A stretch of 64,000 nt of DNA, taken from assembly GCF_001485215.1 (NCBI RefSeq), contig NZ_BBWW01000001.1, positions 4,588,001-4,652,000 on the forward strand, read 5' to 3'. Position 1 is the stretch's first letter, and each line of letters opens with the position of its first letter. The stretch is from Leptolyngbya sp. NIES-2104. Its GTDB lineage: Bacteria; Cyanobacteriota; Cyanobacteriia; Leptolyngbyales; Leptolyngbyaceae. The notes beneath the pieces are model-generated. The model was not told the origin of the DNA. It saw only the letters and a program-made list of their open reading frames with translations, and did no database searches. The position numbers and the translations under genes are program-made. Shown here in pieces: positions 50,399 to 59,874 of this stretch.

Positions 50399-50773
50399 GT
50401 GCGACTGTGTGTAGTTCGCCACTTTGTCCAGTAGCTCATCAAAATCGATCGGCTTGCGGATCAAATCATTTGCACCTACTTCACGGTAGGGCTTCTGGAA
50501 AAATTCATCGTGTGCAGTTAGAAGCACGATCGGCATTGACGCAAATTTTTCATGCTGGCGAACTTGGCGCGTCACTTCGTAGCCATTCAATCCCGGCATC
50601 ATGATATCGAGCAAAAGAATATCGGGATTAATTTGTTCCAGTCTATCTAAGGCAGCCTTGCCGCTCTGTGCAGTTTCGACGATATAGCCCTCAGACTCTA
50701 GAACCGTCTGGAGCAGAACTAGATTATCTGCGATGTCATCTACGACAAGAATTCGATGATTGTTCAACAGCAT
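50384..50773 (-). CDS. CheY-like single-domain response regulator
   Basis: The 129-residue stand-alone receiver has the acidic pair RILVVDDIADNLVLLQ, the phospho-acceptor DILLLDIMMPGLNGYEVTRQ, the Thr in IVLLTAHDE and the Lys in LIRKPIDFDELL. No output domain is attached. It probably relays phosphate to a partner or controls motility or a hybrid kinase. No kinase lies nearby. The ATG at 50773 is preferred to an upstream start. Confidence 0.92.
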   Translation of the reverse strand: MLLNNHRILVVDDIADNLVLLQTVLESEGYIVETAQSGKAALDRLEQINPDILLLDIMMPGLNGYEVTRQVRQHEKFASMPIVLLTAHDEFFQKPYREVGANDLIRKPIDFDELLDKVANYTQSHSRVA

Positions 50774-51135
50774 GATCAAGGGTTTTGTTAAAACGGCTTT
50801 GGGCAAACACGGTTAGAGCGCTTAGTCTACCAGGATACTCTTTCGTACGGAGTCGATCGCTCTAACTCTAGGTAGATTGTGATGAATCGATTCACAGTGA
50901 TTAAGTCATGAAGCGATCGAAGTTTCCTCCGTAATTGGCGCAGGAAACTTCGGGGTTTTCGCAGAAAGATAGCTCCGGAATAGTCGATCGAATCTTTAGA
51001 CCGCGCCAATTTACGGAAACTTCTATAAAGAATTCATGAAGATCACCGTACACTGACTCAGAATCGTTCGATTTTTCCTGAAATCTCCGGGGAAATGCGT
51101 ACAGGCTAGATGTCCCTCCATCGGCTGAATTCTTC
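50774..51135. other. Intergenic region with inverted-repeat cluster upstream of the M23 peptidase
   Basis: This 362-base gap holds no convincing gene. CGAAGTTTCCT (near 50919) and AGGAAACTTCG (near 50942) form an 11-bp perfect stem. A third GGAAACTTC lies near 51015. The sequence GAAGTTTCC through TAATTGGCGC (50920-50942) recurs in inverted orientation at 51003-51023. It could be a regulatory hairpin array or terminator-like structure between divergent genes. I found no match to the ydaO-type riboswitch consensus I know. Confidence 0.5.
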
Positions 51136-52710
51136 ATGTTAGAACTCATCCCTTCGCTGTTTGCTCAACAGCAACTGAAGCAACCAGCAGTCCCGGTACA
51201 ATCGATCGAGCAATCTGCAACTCAAACCCCGACTTCTGTTGTAACTCCAACCTCTGCGATCGCGACTCCGGAATCCGTGTTCGTTTCGATTCCCGCAACC
51301 CCTACCCCCGCTCCAGTCCCTACCCCCAGCACCGTGACCCCGATTACGTCAAAACTTTCTCTTCCCCAAGTTCCTCAAAAACCAGTTCCCGTCACGCCCC
51401 AAACTGTCACGACTCCACAGCCTGTAGAATCGTCAGTTGTCACCGAATCGAAACCCGTCACCAATTCCATAAAGAAACCCGTCACAGTCAATCGAACAAC
51501 TCCCGTAAAACTCACTGAGCGATCGCGTCCTGTTCCTTCAGTGACCCCGACGAAGAAACCAGCCGTTCAGACCGTCCCCAAAATCGAAGCAGCAGGCATC
51601 GAGATCCCCGTCCCAAAACCCGCCACCCAAGCCGCTCCAAAAACTCCGACGACAGCCATTGAAATCCCGGTGCCCAAACCTCCGATTCAAGCGGCTCCGA
51701 CCACTCCCAGCCAGGCACAAAAACAGCTTTTAGAACAACGTCTTGCCGACATCGTATCGAGAGATCGAGAAGCAAAACAAGCTCAACAGCGTGATACCTT
51801 AGTCGCTCGTGCCTACAGTCTTGCCACTCAGCGACGATTTGCCCAAGCGAGAAAACTGCTTCAAGATCCAAGCATTTCAGCCGAGATGCGCGATCAGATT
51901 TTGAGCAATATCAATTCGCTTGAATCTGCAAGTCGCACAGTCGGTGTAACTCCGATCAAAGAACCTGTTAAAAAACCTGCTCGTCCAACTGTTGCAGCCC
52001 GAAAACCTTCTACCAAAGTTGCAAGAGCGCCTCAAACTTCTCCACGACAACAGGCAATTACAATTCAAGTTCCGAGAGCGATTCAATCTCTACCGATTCA
52101 ACGTCGATCGCCGATTCCAAATTCGACTTCTCCGATCGCATCCGACGATTCCACAGGTCAATATATCGATCAACTCGTCACCCCTCCAAAAAATCTCCAA
52201 GCCTTCAACCGCAACTTACCGCAAACCACAGCGAAAGGTCAGATTGTCTACCCCTTACCCGAACCTGTCCCCGTCACCTCTGGATTCGGTTGGCGGCGGC
52301 ATCCAGTGACCGGGGTTCGACGATTCCATGCAGGAGTCGATTTAGGAGCCGCACAAGGAACCCCTGTAATTGCATCGCGTGGGGGGAAAGTCACCGTTGC
52401 CGATCGCATGGGCGGTTATGGATTAGCGATCGTCATGCAGCAACCTAACGGCAAGCAAGACACCCTCTACGCTCACCTGTCTCAAATCTATGTTCGTCCA
52501 GGCGAGAAGATTCAACCTGGAATGATCATTGGACGGGTGGGAAGTACTGGACTTTCAACCGGACCGCATTTGCATTATGAAGCGCGCCAAATGACAAATT
52601 CGGGCTGGACTGCTGTGAATCCAGGAGCACAGATCGAAGCAGCACGAGCGAGACTCGTACAAGCTCGACAGCAAGAAGAGCGATCGACCTCGACGGGTCA
52701 AGGAGGTTAA
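51136..52710 (+). CDS. M23 family metallopeptidase with long Pro/Thr-rich linker
   Basis: The 524-residue protein has a Pro/Thr/Val/Ser-rich region (about 15-190), a helical stretch (about 195-260), a basic linker and a C-terminal LytM domain (about 375-500). The LytM domain reads VTSGFGWRRHPVTGVRRFHA then GVDLGAAQGTPVIASRGGKV, TLYAHLSQIYVRPGEKIQPG and STGPHLHYEARQ. The Zn ligands (H and D in FHAGVDL, and HLH) are present, so it should cut peptidoglycan cross-links. No standard signal peptide precedes the linker from this ATG. In-frame upstream codons run back only to a TGA at 51079. Confidence 0.87.
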   Translation: MLELIPSLFAQQQLKQPAVPVQSIEQSATQTPTSVVTPTSAIATPESVFVSIPATPTPAPVPTPSTVTPITSKLSLPQVPQKPVPVTPQTVTTPQPVESSVVTESKPVTNSIKKPVTVNRTTPVKLTERSRPVPSVTPTKKPAVQTVPKIEAAGIEIPVPKPATQAAPKTPTTAIEIPVPKPPIQAAPTTPSQAQKQLLEQRLADIVSRDREAKQAQQRDTLVARAYSLATQRRFAQARKLLQDPSISAEMRDQILSNINSLESASRTVGVTPIKEPVKKPARPTVAARKPSTKVARAPQTSPRQQAITIQVPRAIQSLPIQRRSPIPNSTSPIASDDSTGQYIDQLVTPPKNLQAFNRNLPQTTAKGQIVYPLPEPVPVTSGFGWRRHPVTGVRRFHAGVDLGAAQGTPVIASRGGKVTVADRMGGYGLAIVMQQPNGKQDTLYAHLSQIYVRPGEKIQPGMIIGRVGSTGLSTGPHLHYEARQMTNSGWTAVNPGAQIEAARARLVQARQQEERSTSTGQGG

Positions 52711-52864
52711 GGCTGCATCTGTGAAAAGTTCGATTGTCATTCTGTCAATAGCAAGAGTCAAATCTTGACCCCATAGAGATAGGAAAACTTTCGGTGCAGT
52801 TTCTAGTATGAAGGAACGTTAATCAAAAACGTGTTGGAGCTACTACTAATTCGGAGTACATACC

Positions 52865-53071
52865 ATGCAAACTCGAAACAGCACTGACTTACCTCCTGTT
52901 GCTACTGAATACAACGGTAAAGACCGCAACGCATTTCTATTTGGTTGGAATCCTCAAGCAGAACTTTGGAACGGTCGCTTGGCGATGATCGGCTTCTTGG
53001 CATATCTGCTGTGGGATTTGGCTGGATTTAGCGTGTTGCGCGATGTCCTACACTTAATCAGCTATCGATAA
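52865..53071 (+). CDS. High-light-inducible chlorophyll a/b-binding-like protein (Hlip)
   Basis: The 68-residue single-helix protein shows the chlorophyll-binding motif: FGWNPQAELWNGRLAMIGFL then AYLLWDLAGFSV, the ExxxxNxR(L/A)AM signature of the LHC superfamily. Hlips dissipate excess excitation and assist chlorophyll and PSII assembly under high light. The N-terminal 25 residues are polar. The gene is monocistronic with a strong terminator. Regulation by high light or nutrient stress is family knowledge. Confidence 0.94.
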   Translation: MQTRNSTDLPPVATEYNGKDRNAFLFGWNPQAELWNGRLAMIGFLAYLLWDLAGFSVLRDVLHLISYR

Positions 53072-53088
53072 ATCTCGAACCTAATTGT

Positions 53089-53126
53089 TAAAAAGCTCCT
53101 GATGTTGGCTCATCAGGAGCTTTTTA
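53089..53126 (+). terminator. Rho-independent terminator after the Hlip gene
   Basis: TAAAAAGCTCCTGATG pairs with CATCAGGAGCTTTTTA around a short loop (53089-53126), 18 bases after the stop codon. It is symmetric and could act in both directions. Confidence 0.92.
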
Positions 53127-53288
53127 CTGTCATCAATCCAAAGATAGAGATGTACGAACTGAAGCATGGAAGCGTAATTAACTTTCATCTACAACAATTC
53201 ATAGAACTTGCTCCATTTTAAGGATAAAAAAGAAACGCAGCACGTACAATATTAGTGAATTGTTGGCTTAACAAGTCTGAGAACGCAA

Positions 53289-53606
53289 ATGGTGAACAGA
53301 AAATCCAATGCGGCAGTCAAGGTAAAAACAACGATGCTCGATCAAGCAGCATCATTGTTAGATGATCTGCCTGAAAAACCGGAAGCAACGGTTTCACTTC
53401 GACAAGCGATCGAACTTTTACAAGATGACCTTAGAAGTTCGCTCGATAAAGGCTACGGATACGAAGAGCTTGCAGGTGTGCTTGCAGAACAGGGAATAGA
53501 GATAAGTCCTTCGACGTTGAAGCGCTATTTGGCACTGAGTCAGAAAGAATCGGGTCGCCCTCGCAGAAGACGCACCCGACGAACGAAACCAGAAGATGAA
53601 GAGTGA
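53289..53606 (+). CDS. Small helix-turn-helix-like protein
   Basis: A 105-residue protein with an N-terminal basic part and the region SLRQAIELLQDDLRSSLDKG then YGYEELAGVLAEQGIEISPSTLKRYL, an apparent helix-turn-helix that resembles 'GYSYEEIAELLxxxGIxISPSTLKRYL' DNA-binding modules. The tail is Arg/Lys-rich and acidic at the end (RPRRRRTRRTKPEDEE). Such proteins often occur on cyanobacterial plasmids and chromosomes. I infer DNA binding. The gene is monocistronic, with a terminator directly downstream. Confidence 0.7.
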   Translation: MVNRKSNAAVKVKTTMLDQAASLLDDLPEKPEATVSLRQAIELLQDDLRSSLDKGYGYEELAGVLAEQGIEISPSTLKRYLALSQKESGRPRRRRTRRTKPEDEE

Positions 53607-53611
53607 AAATC

Positions 53612-53647
53612 AAAAGACCACAGAAATTATTAAACTGTGGTCTTTTT
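53612..53647 (+). terminator. Rho-independent terminator
   Basis: GACCACAG (53616-53623) and CTGTGGTC (53635-53642) flank an A/T-rich loop and are followed by TTTTTG. AAAA precedes it, so it may act bidirectionally. Confidence 0.88.
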
Positions 53648-53675
53648 GTTGTTATTGAAGGTTTGATCGCTTCGT

Positions 53676-53737
53676 TGCAATTCCGCCCCGGAATGGAATT
53701 CGGGGCTAATAGTGCGAAGTCCACTGAAGGGGACTGA
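53676..53737. repeat. Dispersed-type repeat with two adjacent hairpins
   Basis: GCCCCG (53685) pairs with CGGGGC (ending 53706) around GAATGGAATT. A second hairpin pairs AGTCC (53718-53722) with GGACT (53731-53735). This composite is familiar from cyanobacterial intergenic repeats. It lies just before the end of queE. Confidence 0.6.
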
Positions 53738-53749
53738 AGAACGATCGCT

Positions 53750-54358
53750 TTATTGAACACCCAACAATTTGTGAGTTTGTAAACTGATTCGCCATTCTGG
53801 ATGTCGTTTGACATACTCGAAAATTAAATTCAAGCTTTCCTTGTGACTCCATTCGGGCTGTAAATAGCGAATCACACGATCGCTAACTTTCTCAGATTCT
53901 CGCTCCGCCCATTCAAGGTCTTTCGCTTCAGAAATGACGATTTTCAACTCATCAGCATGAGCATAAACACTTTCATGCGGTGGCTTGGATTGTTTCGGGG
54001 AGAGCGTTACCCAATCGAACTCACCACTAAACGGATGTGCACCGGATGTTTCTAAGTGCAATCGTTGTTTGGCTTGGTGAAGTGCTCTAGTTAATTCTGT
54101 GAGGTCGTGCATCAGAGGTTCGCCTCCCGTGATGACCACGATCGCACTCTTTGCCGCCGTTGCACTCTGAACTAATTGCGCGATCGACTGTTGCGGATGA
54201 CGTTTCGCGCTCCAAGATTCCTTGGTATCACAAAACCAGCACCCGACATCACACAGCGCCAATCGGATGAAAAACGCACTCGTTCCCGTCCAAGCACCTT
54301 CACCCTGAACAGAATGAAACGTTTCGACGATCGGAAATGTTTTTTCAATCATCCTCAT
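53750..54358 (-). CDS. queE: 7-carboxy-7-deazaguanine synthase
   Basis: The 202-residue radical SAM enzyme starts MRMIEKTFPIVETFHSVQGE and has FFIRLALCDVGCWFCDTKES, which gives the CxxxCxxC cluster motif, IVVITGGEPLMHDLTEL and LHLETSGAHPF. It rearranges carboxytetrahydropterin into the deazaguanine core of queuosine. The start (ATG at 54358, or 54352) lies within the end of queD, so the two are translationally coupled. It is a short-form QueE. Confidence 0.94.
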   Translation of the reverse strand: MRMIEKTFPIVETFHSVQGEGAWTGTSAFFIRLALCDVGCWFCDTKESWSAKRHPQQSIAQLVQSATAAKSAIVVITGGEPLMHDLTELTRALHQAKQRLHLETSGAHPFSGEFDWVTLSPKQSKPPHESVYAHADELKIVISEAKDLEWAERESEKVSDRVIRYLQPEWSHKESLNLIFEYVKRHPEWRISLQTHKLLGVQ

Positions 54359-54734
54359 ACTCCGCCCACGAATTCGGAGTTTCAGAGACAGCAACTTTTA
54401 ATTTGATATCAGCGGGAAGCTCTTTCTTGGTTTTGTCATAGATATATTTGGCGATCATTTCTGCGGTCGTTTCGTATCCTTCTGGCAGCACTTCGTTTAA
54501 CACACAGTGATCGAGTCCGCCTTTGAACACATCTTTTTTTGCCCATCGCAACGTTCTAAAATCCGCAACCATCACTGGATGTGGGCAATATTCGGACGCA
54601 TGAAGCTGAGGCGCGATCGCGCTAATTTTCACCGTGTAGGTATGTCCGTGCATCCGACCACAAGGACCGTTATAATCGCGAATCCAATGCGCCGCACTGA
54701 AGGTAAATTCTGTTGATAAAGTCCACTTAGGCAT
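54345..54734 (-). CDS. queD: 6-carboxytetrahydropterin synthase
   Basis: The 129-residue tunnelling-fold enzyme begins MPKWTLSTEFTFSAAHWIRD, with zinc ligands in the AAHW and CGRMHGHTYTVKIS motifs. The active-site Cys is in NGPCGRMHG. The body includes VMVADFRTLRWAKKDVFKGG, LDHCVLNEVLPEG and the Glu in AVSETPNSWAEY. It converts dihydroneopterin triphosphate to carboxytetrahydropterin, the substrate of QueE. The 3' end overlaps queE by about 14 bases. The later queuosine genes queC and queF are absent here. Confidence 0.95.
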   Translation of the reverse strand: MPKWTLSTEFTFSAAHWIRDYNGPCGRMHGHTYTVKISAIAPQLHASEYCPHPVMVADFRTLRWAKKDVFKGGLDHCVLNEVLPEGYETTAEMIAKYIYDKTKKELPADIKLKVAVSETPNSWAEYEDD

Positions 54735-54817
54735 AAGGCTGGATCAAATCGTTGCTCATCTATCCTAGAAGATCGCGATCGCGAAAGATTTATTAAACCA
54801 CGATCGCGCTTGTAAAT

Positions 54818-56137
54818 TTACTCTTCAGACCGAGTGAGCGACCCTTTCATAAAGATATTTCGCAGCACAATCAACAACAATCCAACCGCCATAAATGCCA
54901 GTCCTAACTGCTTGCTCTCATTCGAGGCAAAGCCAATCAAACCGATGTTCAGCAACAATGCCAAAGCGGGAACAAACCCTGGAACTCGAAATCCTGAAGA
55001 TTGAGGAGCTTGCCGTTTGATCACGAGCAGCGAAACATTCACCAAACAGAACATGACTAGAATCAAGGTTGCGGTCGCTCCAGCTAACAGTTGAATCGTG
55101 CCTGAGACGGCAAGCGCGATCGCGAGTGGAACAATCACGAAAAAGGTGCGATACGGTGTCGATCGTTCTGGATGCAATCGACTAAACCAAGCAGGCAACA
55201 GTCCTTCCCGCGACATGCCATAAATCAATCGCGATGCTGTGACGAAGTTTAATAGCGCGGTATTAAGCACTGCGAATGCTGCAATGATCGTGAAGGTAAT
55301 CGGTGGAATCGCAGGCTGAGCGCGACGAACCACATCGAGCAAGGGAGCTTTTGAAGCTGCCAACGTCACCGGATCGAGAACTTGAACAGAGAGCCAGGAA
55401 ACGAGAATGTAAACGACTCCCGCGATCGAGAGTGCAAGTACGATCGCTCTTGGCACATTGCGTTCTGGATTTTGCACTTCTTCTGCCACATTCACCACAT
55501 CCTCAAAGCCAATAAAGGCATAGAACGCGAGTGCTGCTCCTTGAATCACTGCAACCCATCCGACTTCTTGCGGTGTTGGAGTGACAGGAGCCGTTGCCAC
55601 ATTTCCACCGAGTAGGAAAAGCGATGTTACCAGAATGACGATAATCAGCCCCGAAACTTCGAGTGTGGTACACAGCACGTTCAAAGCTGAAGATTCTTTC
55701 ATTCCTCGAAAATTTACAAACGTCAGACCTGCAAACAACGCGAGAACGATTAGCCATTCAGGAAGCCCCGGAGCCACCGCAAGCACATATCCGGCAAAGG
55801 CTCTAGAGATCGTCGCCATCGAAATAACGCAGGTGCAAAACATCAACCAGCCCACCAGCGTCGAAAGCCAATCGTTGCGAAAGGCTCGATGCACAAAGTA
55901 AGCGACACCTCCACTTTTCGGGAATCGACTTCCCATCTCGGCATAGCTCAACGCCGTAAAAGCAGCTACAACCATCGCCACTACAAACGAAGCCCAGACT
56001 AAACTTCCAGAGATTCCAGCAATCCGACCCACGACTGCATAAATTCCCGCCCCTAGAATGTCGCCCACACCATAGATCACGAGCGTGGGTAATCCAAAAA
56101 CGCGCTTGAGTGAATCCGCTTCTGCATTCGGTTCCAT
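54818..56137 (-). CDS. APC family amino acid permease
   Basis: The 439-residue protein has twelve predicted membrane helices. The APC signature regions are GVGDILGAGIYAVVGRIAGI in TM1, AMVVAAFTALSYAEMGSRFP at TM2, and GFEDVVNVAEEVQNPERNVP between TM6 and TM7. The unwound TM1 GAGIY motif binds the amino group of the substrate. The substrate is probably a small neutral or cationic amino acid, but no clear clue exists. Transcription is separate from the glycosyltransferase genes. Confidence 0.9.
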   Translation of the reverse strand: MEPNAEADSLKRVFGLPTLVIYGVGDILGAGIYAVVGRIAGISGSLVWASFVVAMVVAAFTALSYAEMGSRFPKSGGVAYFVHRAFRNDWLSTLVGWLMFCTCVISMATISRAFAGYVLAVAPGLPEWLIVLALFAGLTFVNFRGMKESSALNVLCTTLEVSGLIIVILVTSLFLLGGNVATAPVTPTPQEVGWVAVIQGAALAFYAFIGFEDVVNVAEEVQNPERNVPRAIVLALSIAGVVYILVSWLSVQVLDPVTLAASKAPLLDVVRRAQPAIPPITFTIIAAFAVLNTALLNFVTASRLIYGMSREGLLPAWFSRLHPERSTPYRTFFVIVPLAIALAVSGTIQLLAGATATLILVMFCLVNVSLLVIKRQAPQSSGFRVPGFVPALALLLNIGLIGFASNESKQLGLAFMAVGLLLIVLRNIFMKGSLTRSEE

Positions 56138-56246
56138 AAGCCTGCTTGCACCTATACTTTCCGTCAGTATAGAGGGTACAAATAGACCCTCTTGTTGAAT
56201 TACTTACAAAGCTTTAGGTAACACAGATGCAAATTGATCCGCCTAA

Positions 56247-57191
56247 TCATGCCTTGATTTTTCGCATTGTCTGAAAGAGTATTTGTCTCAACGATTTTGG
56301 CACCAGAGAAAGTGTAAGTCCAATATAGGCTTTCGTCACCGAGGCAGACTGACCGAGCCGCACTAATTCCCGTCCGCGCTCTGTTTCCCCAATTTCAATT
56401 AATCTCAGTCCAAGCAACAATTGTGTTTCAGCAAGGCGCGATCGACGAATTTCTTCCAGTCCCGACGTAAACCGGAAATTCTCTAAATAGCTCAGCTTGT
56501 CTTTCAAGTAGGGAATGGCTCGATCGAGTCCTTGCTGCTCTGGATGTACCCGATATTCCATCAATCGCTGTGGAAGGTAATAGCCTTGTTTTCCAGCTAG
56601 TATTAATCGCACAAATAAATCATTGTCTTCACAGTTCTGAATATTTGGGCGCATATAATCAACGTCCTGTAACGCCTGCATTCTAAATAGCGTTGCACCG
56701 ATTTGAAAACTCTGTTTTACAAATACTGTTTCTAAGAGTGCTGGAGGAATTCCTTCTGATAGTTCAGTTCTGCCCCATTTTTGCGAATTCTTTTCGGTGA
56801 ATTCAAGATCTCGCTGATTGTCGGAATCGATGATCCAATGATCCGTTCCAACAAAGTTGATCGCTGAATTTTGATCAAGAATTTCGCTGGTTTTCTCTAG
56901 AAATTCTGGAGCTAAGCGATCGTCATCATCGAATTTGATGAAATACGTTCCGGTCGCGGCTTCATAGCCCGATCGCATATTGTTACTTTTACCAACATTG
57001 CGAGGATGACGAATGTATTGAACACGCGGATCAGTGTAGCGTTCCATCAGTTGCGGAGTTCCATCTTGAGAGCCATCATCGCAGATAATCAGTTCCCAAT
57101 CTGAAATCGTTTGAGCGAAAACACTGTCGATCGCGAACGGCAAAAAGTGGGCGCGATTATACGTAGGGATACAGACACTAATTTTGGGCAT
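56247..57191 (-). CDS. Family 2 glycosyltransferase
   Basis: The 314-residue GT-A enzyme begins MPKISVCIPTYNRAHFLPFA, with IICDDGSQDGTPQLMERY, the DxD-type KFDDDDRLAPEFLEK, RHPRNVGKSNNMRSGY and a later FVRLILAGKQGYYLPQRLM. The catalytic acidic region is intact. The donor and acceptor are unknown; it probably builds a surface polysaccharide or glycolipid. It is divergent from the next glycosyltransferase, with only 44 bases between starts. Confidence 0.9.
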   Translation of the reverse strand: MPKISVCIPTYNRAHFLPFAIDSVFAQTISDWELIICDDGSQDGTPQLMERYTDPRVQYIRHPRNVGKSNNMRSGYEAATGTYFIKFDDDDRLAPEFLEKTSEILDQNSAINFVGTDHWIIDSDNQRDLEFTEKNSQKWGRTELSEGIPPALLETVFVKQSFQIGATLFRMQALQDVDYMRPNIQNCEDNDLFVRLILAGKQGYYLPQRLMEYRVHPEQQGLDRAIPYLKDKLSYLENFRFTSGLEEIRRSRLAETQLLLGLRLIEIGETERGRELVRLGQSASVTKAYIGLTLSLVPKSLRQILFQTMRKIKA

Positions 57192-57235
57192 ACCGAGAGC
57201 AGATTAGTTTCCCTCAATATCGACACGATCGAGCC

Positions 57236-58420
57236 ATGAATATCCTCATGTTGTCTACAACGTTCCCTTATCCCCCAACCAAAGGCGGAACACAGGTTCG
57301 GACATTTCACTTACTGAAGTATCTCAATCAAGCTCACAATGTTACGGTTCTCACTCAGCGAAGTGCAGATGTGAGTGATGCTGAGATTAAAGCACTACGG
57401 GAATTCACAGGCGAATTAGTCGTATTTGAGAAAGCGCCTCAAGCTTCAAGTAAGCTACAACGATTTGCAGAGTTTCTCATCAAAGGAACGCCGCCGAGTG
57501 TGCGATCGAACTTTTCCCCAGCAATGCAAGCTTGGATTGATCAACACATTGAGAAATTTGATGTCATCACTTGTGAACATTCAGTGAATGAAATCTATGT
57601 GCGCCCGGAGTTTCAACAGAAAAAGATCGTGAATGTTCATAGCTCGGTGTATGGCTCTTGTAAGAATCAATTACAGACGGGAACTTCTGAGAATCAATTA
57701 CGCGATCGTATCAATCTTCCACTTCTAAAACGCTACGAGAAACGCTACTGTCAGAAATTCACAAACATTGTAGTTACAACTGATGACGATCGCGCTCAAT
57801 TACAAGCGTTTAATCCGACTGCTGAAATTGATGTGATTCCAAACGGTGTCGATTTTGCAGCATTTCCTTATCGCACCAATGATCTAGGTGGTCATCATCT
57901 GATCTTCATTGGTGCAATGGATAACTTAGCGAACATTGATGCAGCAAAGTTTTTGAGCTTAGAAATTCTGCCGCAACTTGAGGCAATTTATCCCGATGTC
58001 ACACTGTCGCTTGTGGGCGCACGTCCGACCGCAGAAATTCAACAATTAGGCAAAAAGAACATCACTGTAACTGGGCAAGTTGAATCGATCGCGGATTATT
58101 TACATCAAGCGACCGTTTGCGTGATTCCGATGCGAACCGGATACGGAATCAAAAATAAAACACTCGAAGCAATGGCAGCAGGAATACCGATCGTGTCAAG
58201 CGATCGAGGTTTAGAAGGTTTGCAATCCGAGCATCGCGCACTTCGAGCGAATTCAATCAATGAATATGTTGCAGCGATTTCGTGGTTGTTTGAAGATGGG
58301 AATTTACGATCGCAACTTTCGCAAAATGCGCGATCGCTCGTCGAAACTGAATACACTTGGGAACGGGCAGGGCGGCAATATTTACAGGTTTTGGAGAGAT
58401 CCTCACAAGTCGAGATTTGA
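57236..58420 (+). CDS. Family 4 glycosyltransferase
   Basis: The 394-residue GT-B enzyme starts MNILMLSTTFPYPPTKGGTQ, with VDVIPNGVDFAAFPY-like IDVIPNGVDFAAFPYRT, HLIFIGAMDNLANIDAAKFL, VTGQVESIADYLHQATVCVI and the nucleotide-binding GIKNKTLEAMAAGIPIVSSD. These are retaining GT4 motifs with Glu positions in the EAMA loop. It acts on an unknown acceptor. It is divergently paired with the family 2 enzyme at 56247, suggesting a joint envelope glycan role. Confidence 0.9.
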   Translation: MNILMLSTTFPYPPTKGGTQVRTFHLLKYLNQAHNVTVLTQRSADVSDAEIKALREFTGELVVFEKAPQASSKLQRFAEFLIKGTPPSVRSNFSPAMQAWIDQHIEKFDVITCEHSVNEIYVRPEFQQKKIVNVHSSVYGSCKNQLQTGTSENQLRDRINLPLLKRYEKRYCQKFTNIVVTTDDDRAQLQAFNPTAEIDVIPNGVDFAAFPYRTNDLGGHHLIFIGAMDNLANIDAAKFLSLEILPQLEAIYPDVTLSLVGARPTAEIQQLGKKNITVTGQVESIADYLHQATVCVIPMRTGYGIKNKTLEAMAAGIPIVSSDRGLEGLQSEHRALRANSINEYVAAISWLFEDGNLRSQLSQNARSLVETEYTWERAGRQYLQVLERSSQVEI

Positions 58421-58470
58421 CGCGGTAAGATAAGTCTTTGCTTGTATACGCCACCACAATAAAAATTGCC

Positions 58471-59874
58471 ATGAGTACCGGGACATTGTTCGATAAAGTC
58501 TGGGATTTGCACACCGTCGGGGTTCTGCCATCGGGACAAACTCAACTATTCATCGGGCTACATCTCATTCACGAAGTCACCAGCCCGCAAGCGTTTTCAA
58601 TGTTGCGAGAACGCGGACTAACAGTTCTGTTTCCCGAAAGAACCGTTGCCACCGTCGATCACATCATTCCGACTGACAATCTCGCTCGTCCTTTTCTCGA
58701 CTCAATGGCAGAAGAAATGCTCCAAGAGCTTGAGAAAAACACATCATCGAACAATATTCGCTTTTATCCGGTGGGTTCCGGTAGCCAGGGAATTGTTCAC
58801 GTCATTGCACCCGAACAAGGATGGACTCAGCCCGGAATGACGATCGCGTGTGGAGACAGTCACACTTCAACACATGGCGCATTCGGCGCGATCGCATTCG
58901 GCATCGGAACCAGCCAAGTCCGCGATGTGCTTGCTTCTCAAACTCTGGCACTTTCAAAACTGAAAGTCAGAAAAATCGAAGTGAATGGCAATCTCAACCC
59001 TGGCGTATACGCAAAAGATGTCATCCTCCACATCATTCGCAAACTTGGTGTAAAGGGCGGTGTTGGATACGCCTACGAATTCGCTGGAACAACCTTTGAA
59101 CAAATGAGCATGGAAGAACGGATGACCGTTTGTAATATGTCGATCGAAGGTGGTGCCCGTTGCGGATACGTCAATCCTGATCAAATCACCTACGATTATT
59201 TGCAAGGTCGCGATTTTGCTCCAAAAGGCGAAGAATGGGAAAAAGCGATCGACTGGTGGAATAGCCTTCGCAGTGATGCTGATGCTGTTTACGATGACGT
59301 GATCGTTTTCGATGCGGCTGATATTGCTCCCACTGTGACTTGGGGTATTACTCCAGGACAGGGAATCGGTGTTAACGAAACGGTTCCAACTCCGGACGTA
59401 ATGCCAGAAGATGAACAAGCGATCGCACTCGAAGCCTATCAATACATGGATTTGCAACCGGGCAAACCATTGCAGGGAACGAAGATCGATGTGTGCTTTA
59501 TCGGAAGCTGTACGAATGGGCGAATTTCTGACCTGAGAGAAGCAGCACGAGTGGCTCAAGGGCGACGAGTTGCAGACGGCGTGAAAGCGTTTGTCGTGCC
59601 GGGATCAGAGCGGGTAAAATCCCAAGCGGAACAGGAAGGACTCGATCGTATTTTCACAGAAGCCGGATTCGAGTGGCGCGAACCGGGTTGCTCGATGTGT
59701 TTGGCAATGAATCCAGACAAGCTACAAGGTCGGCAAATCAGCGCATCTTCATCGAATCGCAACTTCAAAGGACGGCAGGGATCGTCTTCGGGTCGTACTT
59801 TGTTGATGAGTCCGGCGATGGTGGCAGCGGCAGCAATCACCGGGAAGGTGACAGATGTGCGTGAATTGATCTGA
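58471..59874 (+). CDS. leuC: 3-isopropylmalate dehydratase large subunit
   Basis: The 467-residue aconitase-family protein shows [20 protein letters not shown], the [20 protein letters not shown] substrate motif, [20 protein letters not shown] (first cluster Cys) and the two further cluster ligands in [13 protein letters not shown]. It isomerises isopropylmalate in leucine synthesis with LeuD. The ATG at 58471 gives the family start [12 protein letters not shown] small orphan gene begins with its own ATG sharing a base with the leuC TGA. Confidence 0.95.
   Translation: MSTGTLFDKVWDLHTVGVLPSGQTQLFIGLHLIHEVTSPQAFSMLRERGLTVLFPERTVATVDHIIPTDNLARPFLDSMAEEMLQELEKNTSSNNIRFYPVGSGSQGIVHVIAPEQGWTQPGMTIACGDSHTSTHGAFGAIAFGIGTSQVRDVLASQTLALSKLKVRKIEVNGNLNPGVYAKDVILHIIRKLGVKGGVGYAYEFAGTTFEQMSMEERMTVCNMSIEGGARCGYVNPDQITYDYLQGRDFAPKGEEWEKAIDWWNSLRSDADAVYDDVIVFDAADIAPTVTWGITPGQGIGVNETVPTPDVMPEDEQAIALEAYQYMDLQPGKPLQGTKIDVCFIGSCTNGRISDLREAARVAQGRRVADGVKAFVVPGSERVKSQAEQEGLDRIFTEAGFEWREPGCSMCLAMNPDKLQGRQISASSSNRNFKGRQGSSSGRTLLMSPAMVAAAAITGKVTDVRELI

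Noticed and set aside
50774-51135. Possible cyclic-di-AMP (ydaO-type) riboswitch upstream of the M23 peptidase
   Set aside because: The required conserved blocks were not found; only inverted repeats are present.
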